Origin: Saprospiraceae bacterium
GTDB taxonomy: Bacteria; Bacteroidota; Bacteroidia; Chitinophagales; Saprospiraceae
Reading direction: 5' to 3'
Length of the DNA stretch: 57,529 bases
NCBI GenBank assembly: GCA_016714785.1
Contig: JADKCC010000035.1
Location: 1 to 57,529, forward strand
Of this stretch, positions 30,598-39,101 are shown one piece after another. The notes below the pieces were generated by a model, which was not told where the DNA came from, searched no databases, and worked only from the letters and a program-made list of their open reading frames with translations. Made by a program: the position numbers and the translations under genes. Numbering within the stretch: position 1 is the stretch's first letter; every line of letters starts with the position of its first letter.

Positions 30598-30879
30598 TGA
30601 AGGTAAATTGGATAAAAGGATAGTTTTGTTTTATTGTTTTTGTATTTACTTTTATGTTATAGCTTTTTAAATGCCCAAGATAAGCAATCGTTTAATTACG
30701 CAAGGTTTGAATTCTACTATAATAAGGCAGAGTATTTAGACGAAAAAATGATTAAATTGATGGACTTAAATTTAGATGGAACCAATTATTTATGGGAAAA
30801 TGATTGGTACAAATTCAAATTTGAACAGAAAATTAAATCGAATTCAATAGATCTTACTTTTTTAAAACACATGTCTTGA
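30598..30879 (+). pseudogene. Remnant of a secreted protein
   Basis: ATG at 30598 (MKVNWIKG then stop) is out of frame with the following signal-peptide-like run LFLYLLLCYSFLNAQDKQ, which continues as FNYARFEFYYNKAEYLDEKM to a stop at 30879. One indel would join start and body. No family recognised. Probably the 5' part of the decayed locus that continues to 32044. Confidence 0.4.
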
Positions 30880-31107
30880 TAATATAAAACTTGTTTTGAA
30901 AAACACAAAAAAGACATTTATATGATATAAATGCAAAGCATCTTACAGATTCATAATTTAACCTTGAAACATAACTATTTAATCTAAAAAAGGAAAAAAT
31001 CTTTTGACCAAATTTCTTAGTCATATTAATGAATTTAAATATTTATTACTGTTCCAAAAAAATTAGAACAAGGAAATCCAACAATAAAAATTGACAAAGA
31101 GACAAGG

Positions 31108-31395
31108 TTGAGTATTAAATATTCGATGCAAGGTCTGTCAAAATCAGAAATAAAAGATGAATCAAAATTATGGAAAAAGAGAAAAAAATTCATTAAACAT
31201 TACCTAAAAAATAAGTTAGAACATCAAGACGTAAATTTTTTTGAAAATCGAATATTTTATGGAAATGATGAGTTTTGGTTTTGTTATAAAATGAATTTTC
31301 ATTTAGATGTTTTAAGTAATAGAGATTTGGCTCTTTTTTATGATAAACTTAAATGCGACGTTAGAGAAACAACTTTGAACTTAGAGAAATTTTGA
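31108..31395 (+). pseudogene. Hypothetical fragment
   Basis: 95 codons without a convincing start (TTG 31108); a protein-like reading (KKLEQGNPTIKIDKETRL) extends upstream but across a frame change near 31065. The body is charged and helical (KKRKKFIKHYLKNKLEHQD). No family recognised. Likely a middle piece of the same decayed locus as 30598-30879. Confidence 0.35.
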
Positions 31396-31402
31396 AAGGA
31401 AA

Positions 31403-32044
31403 ATGAAACCTACGAAAACCATGATGAAGAATAAATTTATTTTTCGCAACAACGAAATTTCTTACAATTCAAATGAAGCGGAACATCTTTTGGCTAAATC
31501 ATTAGAAGTTAGTGATAATTATGCAAGTAATGCAATGCTACATATTTGTTTAATGGGCAAAGATAAATATATGGACAAAATTTATGCTTTAAAGGATCAC
31601 GAAAATGACCCCACGAAAGTTATGGCAATCCAAGGATTACTTTATTTTGGAAACCATAAAAAGGCATTAGAAGTTGCTCAAAAAATTCATATAAATGAAA
31701 TTTTAAGCTTAAAAAAGGATAGTATTTCTGCACATGGGTATTATGCGGTAAATTCTCTTATAATAATGAGTGAATATTATCCAAGTAAAACTTTACCAAT
31801 GATGCTTGAGTTATTAAAAGAATATATTATTTTATCCATTGAAAAATCTTTATTTAAAGACTTCCCAACTGAAAAGAATTATAGAGATCATTATAACAAA
31901 AGCGTACAATCGTTCAGAGGTGCTGATGATTTGATTTTGAGATATATTGAAAGTTACTTATCAAAGAATCCACATCTTTTGGAAAATGAAATTTTAAGAG
32001 AGTTCAAAAAATATATCGATATATCTAAACAAACAGATAAGTAA
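31403..32044 (+). CDS. Hypothetical protein, HEAT/TPR-like helices
   Basis: 213 residues (or from Met at 31421). Helical and rich in paired helices: AEHLLAKSLEVSDNYAS, NAMLHICLMGKDKY, VMAIQGLLYFGNHKKALEVA and KTLPMMLELLKEYI, which look like HEAT or TPR repeats. It ends FKKYIDISKQTDK. No signal peptide. Start is preceded by a purine-rich AAAGGAAA. It follows two broken fragments and may be the intact 3' part of one formerly larger gene. Confidence 0.45.
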   Translation: MKPTKTMMKNKFIFRNNEISYNSNEAEHLLAKSLEVSDNYASNAMLHICLMGKDKYMDKIYALKDHENDPTKVMAIQGLLYFGNHKKALEVAQKIHINEILSLKKDSISAHGYYAVNSLIIMSEYYPSKTLPMMLELLKEYIILSIEKSLFKDFPTEKNYRDHYNKSVQSFRGADDLILRYIESYLSKNPHLLENEILREFKKYIDISKQTDK

Positions 32045-32838
32045 AGATTTTGATGAATAAAATATCCGATTGTCGCAGTTTGCAATTGCGATATGATAAT
32101 TTATAGATTTTTAATTTATTAGTCCTTAACTCAAAAACAAAGAGCATTCCATCTTATACCATACCTTTTTCGGTTTAGTTTCTGATATTTGTATTGACGA
32201 ATTGCAAATTCTATATACTTGAGATCAAAGTTGCAAATTTTAATGCCGCTTCAGGGTTACTTCGATCATCTATTGCAGCTTTGCAAACTGCCCCCAGCTT
32301 ATGGCTTTGGTGTATGCTTAGAAGCACGAGTTACATTTATCCACCCGCTATGGGCTAGACAATTCAGGTTTAGAACAGACTGAAACTCGAGCTAGCAAGG
32401 CTTTTTTGATGTTATTATAGACTTTGTTTTTAGTATTAAAGTTCCCTACCTTGTATATGGATGCTTCGTCCTTCTTCCAACTATGACTCTATCGTCAAAG
32501 CACATTGTCATAGGGTTGTCATAGGATTTTCCTAGGGTTGTCATATGTGATTGATATGAAAACCCTATATTTTTCATAAAAGAGTCTTAGTATTGTTATA
32601 CTTAATGGTAATTGCATTGTGCTAATAAACTAATACTATCGTAGGTATATCAATATATGATGCTTACTTCAATCTTGACATGTATTGAATATAGTTTAAA
32701 AAACCTTTGACATAGGTAATGCTAATTCAAGTCAGTAGGGTGTAAGGTGAGACTTATAGAGTTGCTTTTACTATAATTGGATATTTGGTCCAGCAAAAAA
32801 TCTTTTAGGTGATGGAAAAACACAGTAAGAAGGTTCTT
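32045..32838. other. Long intergenic region with REP-like palindromes
   Basis: About 790 bases without a gene. It holds the palindrome at 32073-32091, further half-copies AAGTTGCAAATTT (near 32232) and GCAGCTTTGCAAACTGC (near 32276), and three TTGTCA(T) words spaced 11 and 22 bases around 32505-32542. The right end is downstream of sigZ. No terminator was clear. Confidence 0.45.
32073..32091. repeat. REP-like palindrome, AGTTTGCAAYT family
   Basis: TCGCAGTT TGC AATTGCGA: 8-bp arms with one G-T mismatch around TGC. It shares the AGTTTGCAAYT core with the palindrome at 34283-34305. Confidence 0.55.
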
Positions 32839-33387
32839 TTACTTACAATCACGGGCACAACCCAATTTTTCATAAGAAAGAACATTACCATATCGATCGG
32901 TTTGGATGCGGCAGCAATCTGTAAAAATGGTTTTTAGTTTTTGTCGAGCGCGTTGTACCCTTGACTTTGCTGCGGCGTAGGAAATATTTAGTTGGGCAGC
33001 TAGTTGGGTTTGGGATAGACCATTTATGTCAGTGAGTATGAGTGCTTCTTGATATTTGGGAGGAAGTTGTGCTATAAATGGTGTCACGCAGTTTTCTAGT
33101 CCTTGTTCGGTAGGTGGATTTGATGCAGCGATGTCTTCAGGAAGTTCTGCTGTATCAGTTGGAGTTTTATGTTTTCGATAATAATCAACAATCGTATTTC
33201 GAGTCAACTGATAAATCCAGGCCTTGAGTTTAGCACTATCTTTGATGGTGTGTAGATGTAGGTGAATTTTAATAAAAACATCTTGCAACACATCTTTTGC
33301 GATAGCCTGATCTTTTACTCTACTGAGAATAAAATGCTCAAGTTCTTGATGGAACTGTTGGTATAAGGTTTCAGTAATGGCTGACAT
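32839..33387 (-). CDS. sigZ: RNA polymerase sigma factor SigZ
   Basis: 182 residues. Sigma-70 region 2 (KDVLQDVFIKIHLHLHTI, LKAWIYQLTRNTIVDYYRK) and region 4 (LPPKYQEALILTDINGLSQT, QLAAQLNISYAAAKSRVQRA). The SigZ hallmark is the cysteine-bearing C-terminal tail: Cys158-Cys159, then RYGNVLSYEKLGCARDC with Cys177 and Cys181, a likely metal or redox site. No anti-sigma gene is adjacent. Instead a gene for a cysteine-pair peptide is divergently transcribed 275 bases away, so the tail may sense the same signal the peptide responds to (inference). Confidence 0.88.
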   Translation of the reverse strand: MSAITETLYQQFHQELEHFILSRVKDQAIAKDVLQDVFIKIHLHLHTIKDSAKLKAWIYQLTRNTIVDYYRKHKTPTDTAELPEDIAASNPPTEQGLENCVTPFIAQLPPKYQEALILTDINGLSQTQLAAQLNISYAAAKSRVQRARQKLKTIFTDCCRIQTDRYGNVLSYEKLGCARDCK

Positions 33388-33473
33388 ATCTGCTTATTGT
33401 AAAGTATATGACGCAATAATAAGGTTTTGGATGCAAAAGATGATCAGAAGGTTAAATTATTTCAATTTACAAT

Positions 33474-33575
33474 CATTCAGCCATTCACTCATTCACCCAT
33501 TCTCTCATTTTCACCCATTCTCTCATTCACCCATTCTCTCATTAACCCATTAACACATCAACACATTAACTCCTT
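33474..33575. repeat. 8-nt CATTNNCN minisatellite
   Basis: About twelve tandem 8-base units of the form CATTCACC, CATTCTCT, CATTAACC, CATTAACA in the sigZ/cysteine-peptide divergent region, with one 10-base exception. Simple tandem arrays of this type are slippage-prone and could alter promoter spacing. Confidence 0.75.
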
Positions 33576-33661
33576 GACCCACTTTCCCACTTTTGCATCT
33601 TTTTTAAGTATCCACGTCTATTCCTTACAAACGATGTTGTTTGGATTTAAAATATAGAATA

Positions 33662-33958
33662 ATGTTAAAGAAAAATTTGTTAATGATCTTCGGATTATTG
33701 GGTTTGGTATCTTTGATGGCAGAGAGTGGTCCTAAAAAAAGCAATCTGTTGTCCATGTTGGGATTAAATGAAGATCCTGCTTGTTGCGATGTTTCAGTCT
33801 GTTGCCTTAGTAGTGACGCCGATTGCTGCGATATGAGTACTTGTTGTACCACCACTAGCAATTGTTGTGCACCTGCTAGTAACTGCTGTAATATAGACGC
33901 CATCAACCAAACCACCACAACGAAAGTGGAAAGTAATGGCGCCACACAAGGTAAATAG
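33662..33958 (+). CDS. Cys-pair-repeat secreted small protein
   Basis: 98 residues from ATG 33662 (MLKKNLLMIFGLLGL), a hydrophobic N-terminal signal or anchor (5-20). Residues 41-76 carry six Cys-Cys pairs at 41/42, 47/48, 55/56, 61/62, 68/69 and 75/76, separated by 4-6 small or acidic residues (e.g. ACCDVSVCC, DCCDMSTCC, NCCAPASNCC). The tail is Thr/Asn-rich. I know no family with this pattern. Vicinal thiols bind soft metals and As(III) or form strained disulfides, so a metal-binding or redox role is plausible. Divergent from sigZ, which also ends in a Cys-rich tail. Confidence 0.7.
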   Translation: MLKKNLLMIFGLLGLVSLMAESGPKKSNLLSMLGLNEDPACCDVSVCCLSSDADCCDMSTCCTTTSNCCAPASNCCNIDAINQTTTTKVESNGATQGK

Positions 33959-34038
33959 GCTAGTATAAAAGTAGAGCACGTTATGAAATGGGTAGTCAGG
34001 TTTAAGTCTGATTGCCCATTTGTTTTAATTTCCAACAA

Positions 34039-34262
34039 TCAACAACAACTCACTTTCGCTCTCCAATTATTCCAATAATGGGTAGTGAAGTGGAAATTTG
34101 TTGCTATGTGAATGATCCCTAAAATGATTGCTCCGGGAAGTAAGTTGACAGCTAGAAATTGGAAAACTTCGAAATATTTAAATCCTGATAAATCATGAAC
34201 AATAGTGATTCCTACACCTTCAAAAGTTAGTTTAAAGTCTAAAAATACGGCTATGGATGCGA
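34039..34262 (-). pseudogene. C-terminal fragment of a membrane protein
   Basis: The minus strand reads FASIAVFLDFKLTFEGVGIT, LSGFKYFEVFQFLAVNLL, PGAIILGIIHIATNFHF and a tail NWRAKVSCC with a stop at 34039. It has one clear membrane helix and no start. The upstream end abuts the palindrome at 34283-34305, which may mark the break. Family not recognised. Confidence 0.4.
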
Positions 34263-34282
34263 AGTGGAATCCATTCTATGCT

Positions 34283-34305
34283 AGCGCAAGTTTGCAACTT
34301 GTGCT
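34283..34305. repeat. REP-like palindrome, AGTTTGCAAYT family
   Basis: AGCGCAAGTT TGC AACTTGTGCT: 10-bp arms with one mismatch around TGC, at the edge of the truncated membrane-protein fragment. Same core as 32073-32091. Confidence 0.6.
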
Positions 34306-34402
34306 TTTGACCTACCATCTTTCAATGAAGTTTTCAGCATTTCCTGAACCAATGTATTGTAAAGAGCAATTGTGTTAATAAAAGCTATGAATAACTGCTA
34401 AT

Positions 34403-35020
34403 TTAAGTAGAAGGCATTAATACCGTTTTTCGTACCATCCAATATCCAATAATCAAATTTGGTACCCAACAAAGCCATGCTACGATTAAATACGCAGTCA
34501 CAAAATCACCAAAAATAGCAATCAATATAGGAAGCCAAATCCTTAAAGTCACGGCTGCAAAAGTAGCTGCATAACTGTATATCATCATCTTTTGATGTTG
34601 CGCCACTTGCCCTTTTCGAATGGTCAGGTAGGCAGCTAATGTTGTATAAAACCATATCAAAGCCAAACATATAAATCCTAAGGATGCCACCCATCCACCT
34701 GTCGCAAAAAAAGCAATGCCCAAAGCTGCCATGGCACTTACCAGCACAGAAATGATATATACCTTGCCAATTAGTCTGTGGAGATTTATATTTTTTTTCC
34801 TAAGTTGATCGCTAAACTGAAGCCATCCAATCAATAATGCCAAACCACCTAAAATAATGTGTGAATAAAAACCTATATTCCATATTGCATTACCTAATAG
34901 TTCGGTCGATTTAGTACTTAAAAGGCCAAAGGTTTTATCTACAAAAAAATAGATGACAGGATACAAACCGATGGCTATTGCCAATAAAACCAATATAACC
35001 CATAAAATTCTATTTTTCAT
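34403..35020 (-). CDS. DUF2306 family membrane protein
   Basis: 205 residues with about six membrane helices. DUF2306 features: SHIILGGLALLIGWLQFS, RKKNINLHRLIGKVYIISV (the NxHRxxGKxY motif between helices) and QHQKMMIYSYAATFAAVTLR (QHxxWM-type motif with paired His). The two His-rich motifs resemble those of heme or quinone-related membrane proteins, but function is unknown. It follows the DUF4386 and DUF6326 genes on the same strand with 29 bases between, so the three form an operon. Confidence 0.8.
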   Translation of the reverse strand: MKNRILWVILVLLAIAIGLYPVIYFFVDKTFGLLSTKSTELLGNAIWNIGFYSHIILGGLALLIGWLQFSDQLRKKNINLHRLIGKVYIISVLVSAMAALGIAFFATGGWVASLGFICLALIWFYTTLAAYLTIRKGQVAQHQKMMIYSYAATFAAVTLRIWLPILIAIFGDFVTAYLIVAWLCWVPNLIIGYWMVRKTVLMPST

Positions 35021-35049
35021 ACTTAATCAACACAAATTATTATTTATTT

Positions 35050-35778
35050 CTACTTCTGATTTGTAACAAAACCCTTTCTGTCACCCATGATCAAAAGCCA
35101 GAAACATGTTCCTATCTCTCCTATGGAAGCGGGTAAAGAAAAGTACGAAGATAAACCTAATTCGTAATAGTTTACCAACAATATGCCGCCAAAAAGATTG
35201 ATCATGTATCCTATAGAGCCAGCTATCAATAAAATACCCAATGATTTTGGTAAAAAGCCTGACTTGTAAACCAATAATCCAAAAGGAAATAACCAAGATC
35301 CCCAAAAAATAGAAACTATGTTGATGCCATTGTTAAATTGCTTTAAATGGAAAAATACTTGAGCAGTAAGACTTGTCTCATTAATGAAACCAGACAATAC
35401 CGGATCAGTCAATAAGTCCAAAATATCGAGTTTGTGCGTAATGCTCATCAGTGATATGGGAATACTCATCAAGGCCAACAAAACCATTGCTTGTGCCATG
35501 ATTTTATGTACAGGTTTTAGTACCTGATACAATATCAAAGGTAGAACCATAAAGGCAAGATAGCATAGTATATTGGCCACAATGTCTAGTCTGAATAAAA
35601 ACAGATTTTTTCTAATGTTATCTATCGTTATGGTAGGCGCTGCATTATTGATGAGCTCATTAGGAACATACATTAGTGAAAATACGCCTGTTAAGACCAC
35701 AATAAAATAAGATAAGCCGGCTAAATGGGTAAGGGTCTTTCGTTGCATGGTTTTTAGTTGGGTGTTTGTTTTGGCCAT
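35050..35778 (-). CDS. DUF4386 family membrane protein
   Basis: 242 residues with about six membrane helices. It follows DUF4386 layout: HLAGLSYFIVVLTGVFSLMY in helix 1, LFLFRLDIVANILCYLAF, ILYQVLKPVHKIMAQAMV, HLKQFNNGINIVSIFWGSWL, FGLLVYKSGFLPKSLGILL and a late GSIGYMINLFGG. Family function is unknown. Its start overlaps the end of the upstream DUF6326 gene by about 25 bases, which implies coupled translation; DUF2306 follows. Confidence 0.8.
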   Translation of the reverse strand: MAKTNTQLKTMQRKTLTHLAGLSYFIVVLTGVFSLMYVPNELINNAAPTITIDNIRKNLFLFRLDIVANILCYLAFMVLPLILYQVLKPVHKIMAQAMVLLALMSIPISLMSITHKLDILDLLTDPVLSGFINETSLTAQVFFHLKQFNNGINIVSIFWGSWLFPFGLLVYKSGFLPKSLGILLIAGSIGYMINLFGGILLVNYYELGLSSYFSLPASIGEIGTCFWLLIMGDRKGFVTNQK

Positions 35779-36185
35779 TTGTAGGCTGTGTAAGAAATAA
35801 AAAGCGTAAGTATGATTTCAATTATGGCAAAATAGATATAAAATCCATGCGTCTCAGCGTCCAAAGAAACAGCAATCATCGGCAATAAACAAGCGAAAAA
35901 AAGACTAATAGCGATGTTTAACACTTTATTAATCAAAGGCTTTAAAAAAATAGAAAGGGAAATCATCAATGCAGGAACTGACATCATAACCGCTGCCATC
36001 AATACTTTATTCGGATTGTCTAGCATACTATTGCCTTGGATAAGCGCTTCGATCTTACCCGCGGAGTACAATTCAAAATAATCGCAATAAATATAACAGA
36101 ACATCAAGGATGCCCAAAGACATGCAAGTTTTATTTTAATGTCAATTGGGTGATGCTGCAATATTGATTGATTTTCTAACTTCAT
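35754..36185 (-). CDS. DUF6326 family membrane protein
   Basis: 143 residues from ATG 36185 (MKLENQSILQHHP); an ATG six codons upstream at 36203 is possible. Four membrane helices, with LACLWASLMFCYIYCDYFEL (the aromatic/acidic YxYxDYFEL block typical of the family), a central basic-free loop and the C-terminal ILTLFISYTAYKWPKQ. Unknown function. First gene of the three-gene membrane-protein operon and nearest to array B, whose left end is about 200 bases upstream. Confidence 0.75.
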   Translation of the reverse strand: MKLENQSILQHHPIDIKIKLACLWASLMFCYIYCDYFELYSAGKIEALIQGNSMLDNPNKVLMAAVMMSVPALMISLSIFLKPLINKVLNIAISLFFACLLPMIAVSLDAETHGFYIYFAIIEIILTLFISYTAYKWPKQTPN

Positions 36186-36389
36186 ATCATTAGAGACGAA
36201 CAATCATTAAAAATGGTTGTAAACGCGCCTTGTGTTCTTGGGTCTTATGCCAATTCCTATTTGGGCCACTATTTATTGTAATGGCTATTTTAGTCTTATT
36301 TTCAGGCAGTTTACTTTTTGAGTTTACTTTAACAATGACACATTAAGAAATTCTAAAGTTCTAATTAAAGCGCTCAAAACCCTTTTTTA

Positions 36390-37115
36390 CCTAGTTAGAA
36401 TCTTTCTATAATACCCTAAGATCTTACAACAATTGCCTTTAATCTCTTATGAAGAGCCTGTAATCTTTCTTTGAGTGTCTATTATCTCTTAACCACTACC
36501 TAAAATCTCTTCCTGACTCTTTACAATCTCTTTATGACTACCTCTTATCTTTCTATAGGCTGTCATTATCTCTTTACAGGTGGCTGCGATCTCTTTTTAG
36601 GTACTCATAATCTTTAAAGAAGTGTTAAATGGCTTCCATCGAGAGCCTTCAATCTGTTTCTCACAACTTAATATCTTTCAGCAAGTATTAGGATTCTTTT
36701 ATTGACAACCAAAAAAACTTTCATTGATAGTCAGTAAGTCTTATTGACAACTTAATAATCCTTCGCAGAGACTCCTTAAGCTTCATTAACTAGTATAAAA
36801 GCTTAAATTAGTTACCTTTTCACCTTAATCCATATTGATCTTTACGATATCGATATTGTTTTTTCGATATCAATATGGAAATAGTCTGCATCGATATGCA
36901 TAAAGTATAAATCAATATTAAAAAAGTCTATATCAATGTTAATATTTTCTATATCCATATCGATTTAGAAAATATCGATATCGATTTATAGCACATTAAT
37001 ATGGATTTAGTATACATCCATATCGATTTATTGAATATCCAATTTCATATAGGCTACATTGATGTTAAAAGAGTAAACATGAATATCAATTTTATCAACA
37101 TCTATGTTGAATTAG
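36390..37115. repeat. Degenerate array with strict 21-nt period (array B)
   Basis: An ATCT word recurs exactly every 21 bases, its T at 36401, 36422, 36443, 36464, 36485, 36506, 36527, 36548, 36569, 36590, 36611, (36632 degenerate), 36653 and 36674. After a transition (36695-36840) a second word ATCNATAT takes over: 36849, 36869, then every 21 bases from 36890 to 37100 (11 copies). The other half of each unit is variable. Over the last units a plus-strand frame reads heptads (IHIDLLN, IQFHIGY). The region lies between two leftward operons, where promoter DNA for the DUF6326 gene is expected. Confidence 0.9.
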
Positions 37116-37166
37116 AGAAATATTTGTGTTTTTTTTATAAAAAGGTGGTGACAGTTTCTACGAAGC

Positions 37167-37928
37167 TTATATTTTATCGTCCAACCATAACTTAAAATCA
37201 TTCACCCTTTCCCTGCTTACAATGCGTGCGTCACCCTCTAGAAACTTAGTACCAACAGCTAATCTACCGTTAAAGTACGTATTAACTTTACTAATGGAAG
37301 TAAATTGGATGATTACTTTTCTGTTGATACGAAAGAAAACTTTGGGTTGCAGGAAGGTTTCCAATTGGTCTAAAGTGTAATCTACCGGAAATCTTTGCCC
37401 AACTTTGGTTATGAGAAAAGAAATACTTTCTTTTGTATCAAAATGATGAATGTCTTCTGTCGCAACAGTTTCTATACTTTGGCCCAATTTCACCATAAAT
37501 CTGGTTTTGTAAGTTTTATTGATTTGATGATAGGCAGCCATCATATTTTCAATCATCTGTGTTTGATGTGTATGTTGCTGACTATCATATTTATCCAAAG
37601 CAAATTGAATATCTTGCAAACTAATAGGTTTCAGTAGATAATCAATACTGTTTTGTTTGAACGCTTTAATGGCATATTGATCGTATGCTGTCGTAAATAT
37701 CACAGGTGTTTTGATACGAATTTTTGAAAAAATCTCAAAACTATTACCATCTGCCAGGTGAATATCTAAAAATATCAAATCTGCCGAAATCCCTTCTTCA
37801 AAAGCCTGAATAGTAGCTTTTACGGTATCCAAATATTTGACTACTTCGATATTCCTATTCGTTTTGTGAAGTAAGGATGTCAGATGTTCTGCAGATAGGG
37901 TTTCGTCTTCAATGATTAAAACTTTCAT
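37167..37928 (-). CDS. LytTR response regulator
   Basis: 253 residues. Receiver: EDE acidic patch, phospho-Asp55 in LIFLDIHLADG, VIFTTAYDQYAI and YLLKPIS. LytTR domain from about residue 140 (KTRFMVKLGQSIETV, VFFRINRKVIIQF, DARIVSRERVNDF). Its kinase gene is immediately upstream (40-base gap). It is last in a minus-strand series that begins with the TonB receptor at 44803 and includes two YHYH lipoproteins, so it probably regulates this cluster; a candidate direct repeat lies at 44864-44892. Confidence 0.9.
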   Translation of the reverse strand: MKVLIIEDETLSAEHLTSLLHKTNRNIEVVKYLDTVKATIQAFEEGISADLIFLDIHLADGNSFEIFSKIRIKTPVIFTTAYDQYAIKAFKQNSIDYLLKPISLQDIQFALDKYDSQQHTHQTQMIENMMAAYHQINKTYKTRFMVKLGQSIETVATEDIHHFDTKESISFLITKVGQRFPVDYTLDQLETFLQPKVFFRINRKVIIQFTSISKVNTYFNGRLAVGTKFLEGDARIVSRERVNDFKLWLDDKI

Positions 37929-37968
37929 ACTTTACTTTGGGATTTTGTTACTATTGACTCCTAAAAGA

Positions 37969-39000
37969 TTACATATGCTGCAATATTTTATGTTGGTGAA
38001 AATGTTTTAGAAGGGGCAAGACAACTTTAAATACTTGCCCATCATCTGAAATGGTTACTTTTTCGTCCGTAAAATAAGCATACCTTGACTGTATATTTTT
38101 CAAGCCCATATTTGAACTTATTGTTTTATCACTCCTTGGCATCACTTTATTCTCTACGTTCAATGTATGATGTTCGGTAAAGATATTGACTTGCAAAGGT
38201 GAGGCTTTTGATGCTTCATTGTGCTGAATGGTGTTTTCTACCAACATTTGCAGACACATAGGCGGAAGCATGGCATTTTTCAGGTTATCATCTATATTTA
38301 TTTGGATGGAAATACTATGTTCAAATCTGATTTTTAATAGATAAATATAATGATGCAAAAACAACAATTCTTCTTCCAATGTGACCAATTCAGATGTCTT
38401 CGTGTCTAGTGTATAACGATATACTTTGGACAATTCGTTGATAAATTCCACGGCTTTATCCTGATCTTTGTACACTAATGAACTGAGAACGCTCAGGTTA
38501 TTGAACAGAAAATGGGGATTGAGCTGATTTTTGAGATTCTGCATTTGAGCTGCAATGCTTTCCGATTTATATTTTTCCACTTCCAGCATACTATCCTTTA
38601 ATGCACTAAAAAATTGCCTACTTATTTGTACAGCCAATACCACATAAGTAATACTAAGTGCCGGCACAAATGTCTCCACCATTTTTCGATTGATGATGCG
38701 ACCATCTCCAAATTTGATTTGATGTACGATGTACATAAGGACAAAAAGTGTTACGGTGGTAAAAAGCGTGTTATAAACGATTTGGAAAATAAGCCGGCGT
38801 TTGGGTTGTTTTATCCAAGGGATACGTTTATTTAGCTGTTGATCTATATATACATTGCCAAACCACAAGATCAGAATAATGCTGATAATGAAGAATAAGT
38901 CCCAATGCCAATATTCTTCCAAACGAAAAAATGCCAACTTAAAGAGCAGGGTTACGACCACTGCATAAATCAGGAGCCAGCTCAATTTTTTAATTTTCAA
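37969..39000 (-). CDS. LytS-type sensor histidine kinase
   Basis: 343 residues. Four membrane helices in the first ~130 residues, then a short coiled linker (EKYKSESIAAQMQNLKNQ) and the His_kinase module: His163 in QLNPHFLFNNLSVLSS, N box MLVENTIQHN and a late NMGLKNIQSRYAYF. Unlike the kinase at 24981 it has no C-terminal 2TM domain. The extracytoplasmic loops are short, so sensing is probably in or through the membrane or via partner surface proteins encoded just upstream. Confidence 0.9.
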   Translation of the reverse strand: MKIKKLSWLLIYAVVVTLLFKLAFFRLEEYWHWDLFFIISIILILWFGNVYIDQQLNKRIPWIKQPKRRLIFQIVYNTLFTTVTLFVLMYIVHQIKFGDGRIINRKMVETFVPALSITYVVLAVQISRQFFSALKDSMLEVEKYKSESIAAQMQNLKNQLNPHFLFNNLSVLSSLVYKDQDKAVEFINELSKVYRYTLDTKTSELVTLEEELLFLHHYIYLLKIRFEHSISIQINIDDNLKNAMLPPMCLQMLVENTIQHNEASKASPLQVNIFTEHHTLNVENKVMPRSDKTISSNMGLKNIQSRYAYFTDEKVTISDDGQVFKVVLPLLKHFHQHKILQHM

Positions 39001-39101
39001 AATAGAAACATGTTTGGTTTGATCAATTAGGAGACAAAAATATACCTATCGTGTCAGTCATATCTAATTCGTTTGTTTTAATAAAACTTTAATTTACAAA
39101 T

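Noticed and set aside
32505..32560. Third 21-nt array around the TTGTCAT words
   Set aside because: Spacings are 11, 22 and 13 bases, not a steady 21.
36390..37115. CRISPR array
   Set aside because: The period is only 21 bases, no part of the unit is constant over the array, and no cas genes are near.
37001..37195. Plus-strand 64-codon ORF with heptad-like repeats
   Set aside because: The heptads arise because 21 bases are seven codons; the frame covers only part of the array and has no ribosome site or known homologue.
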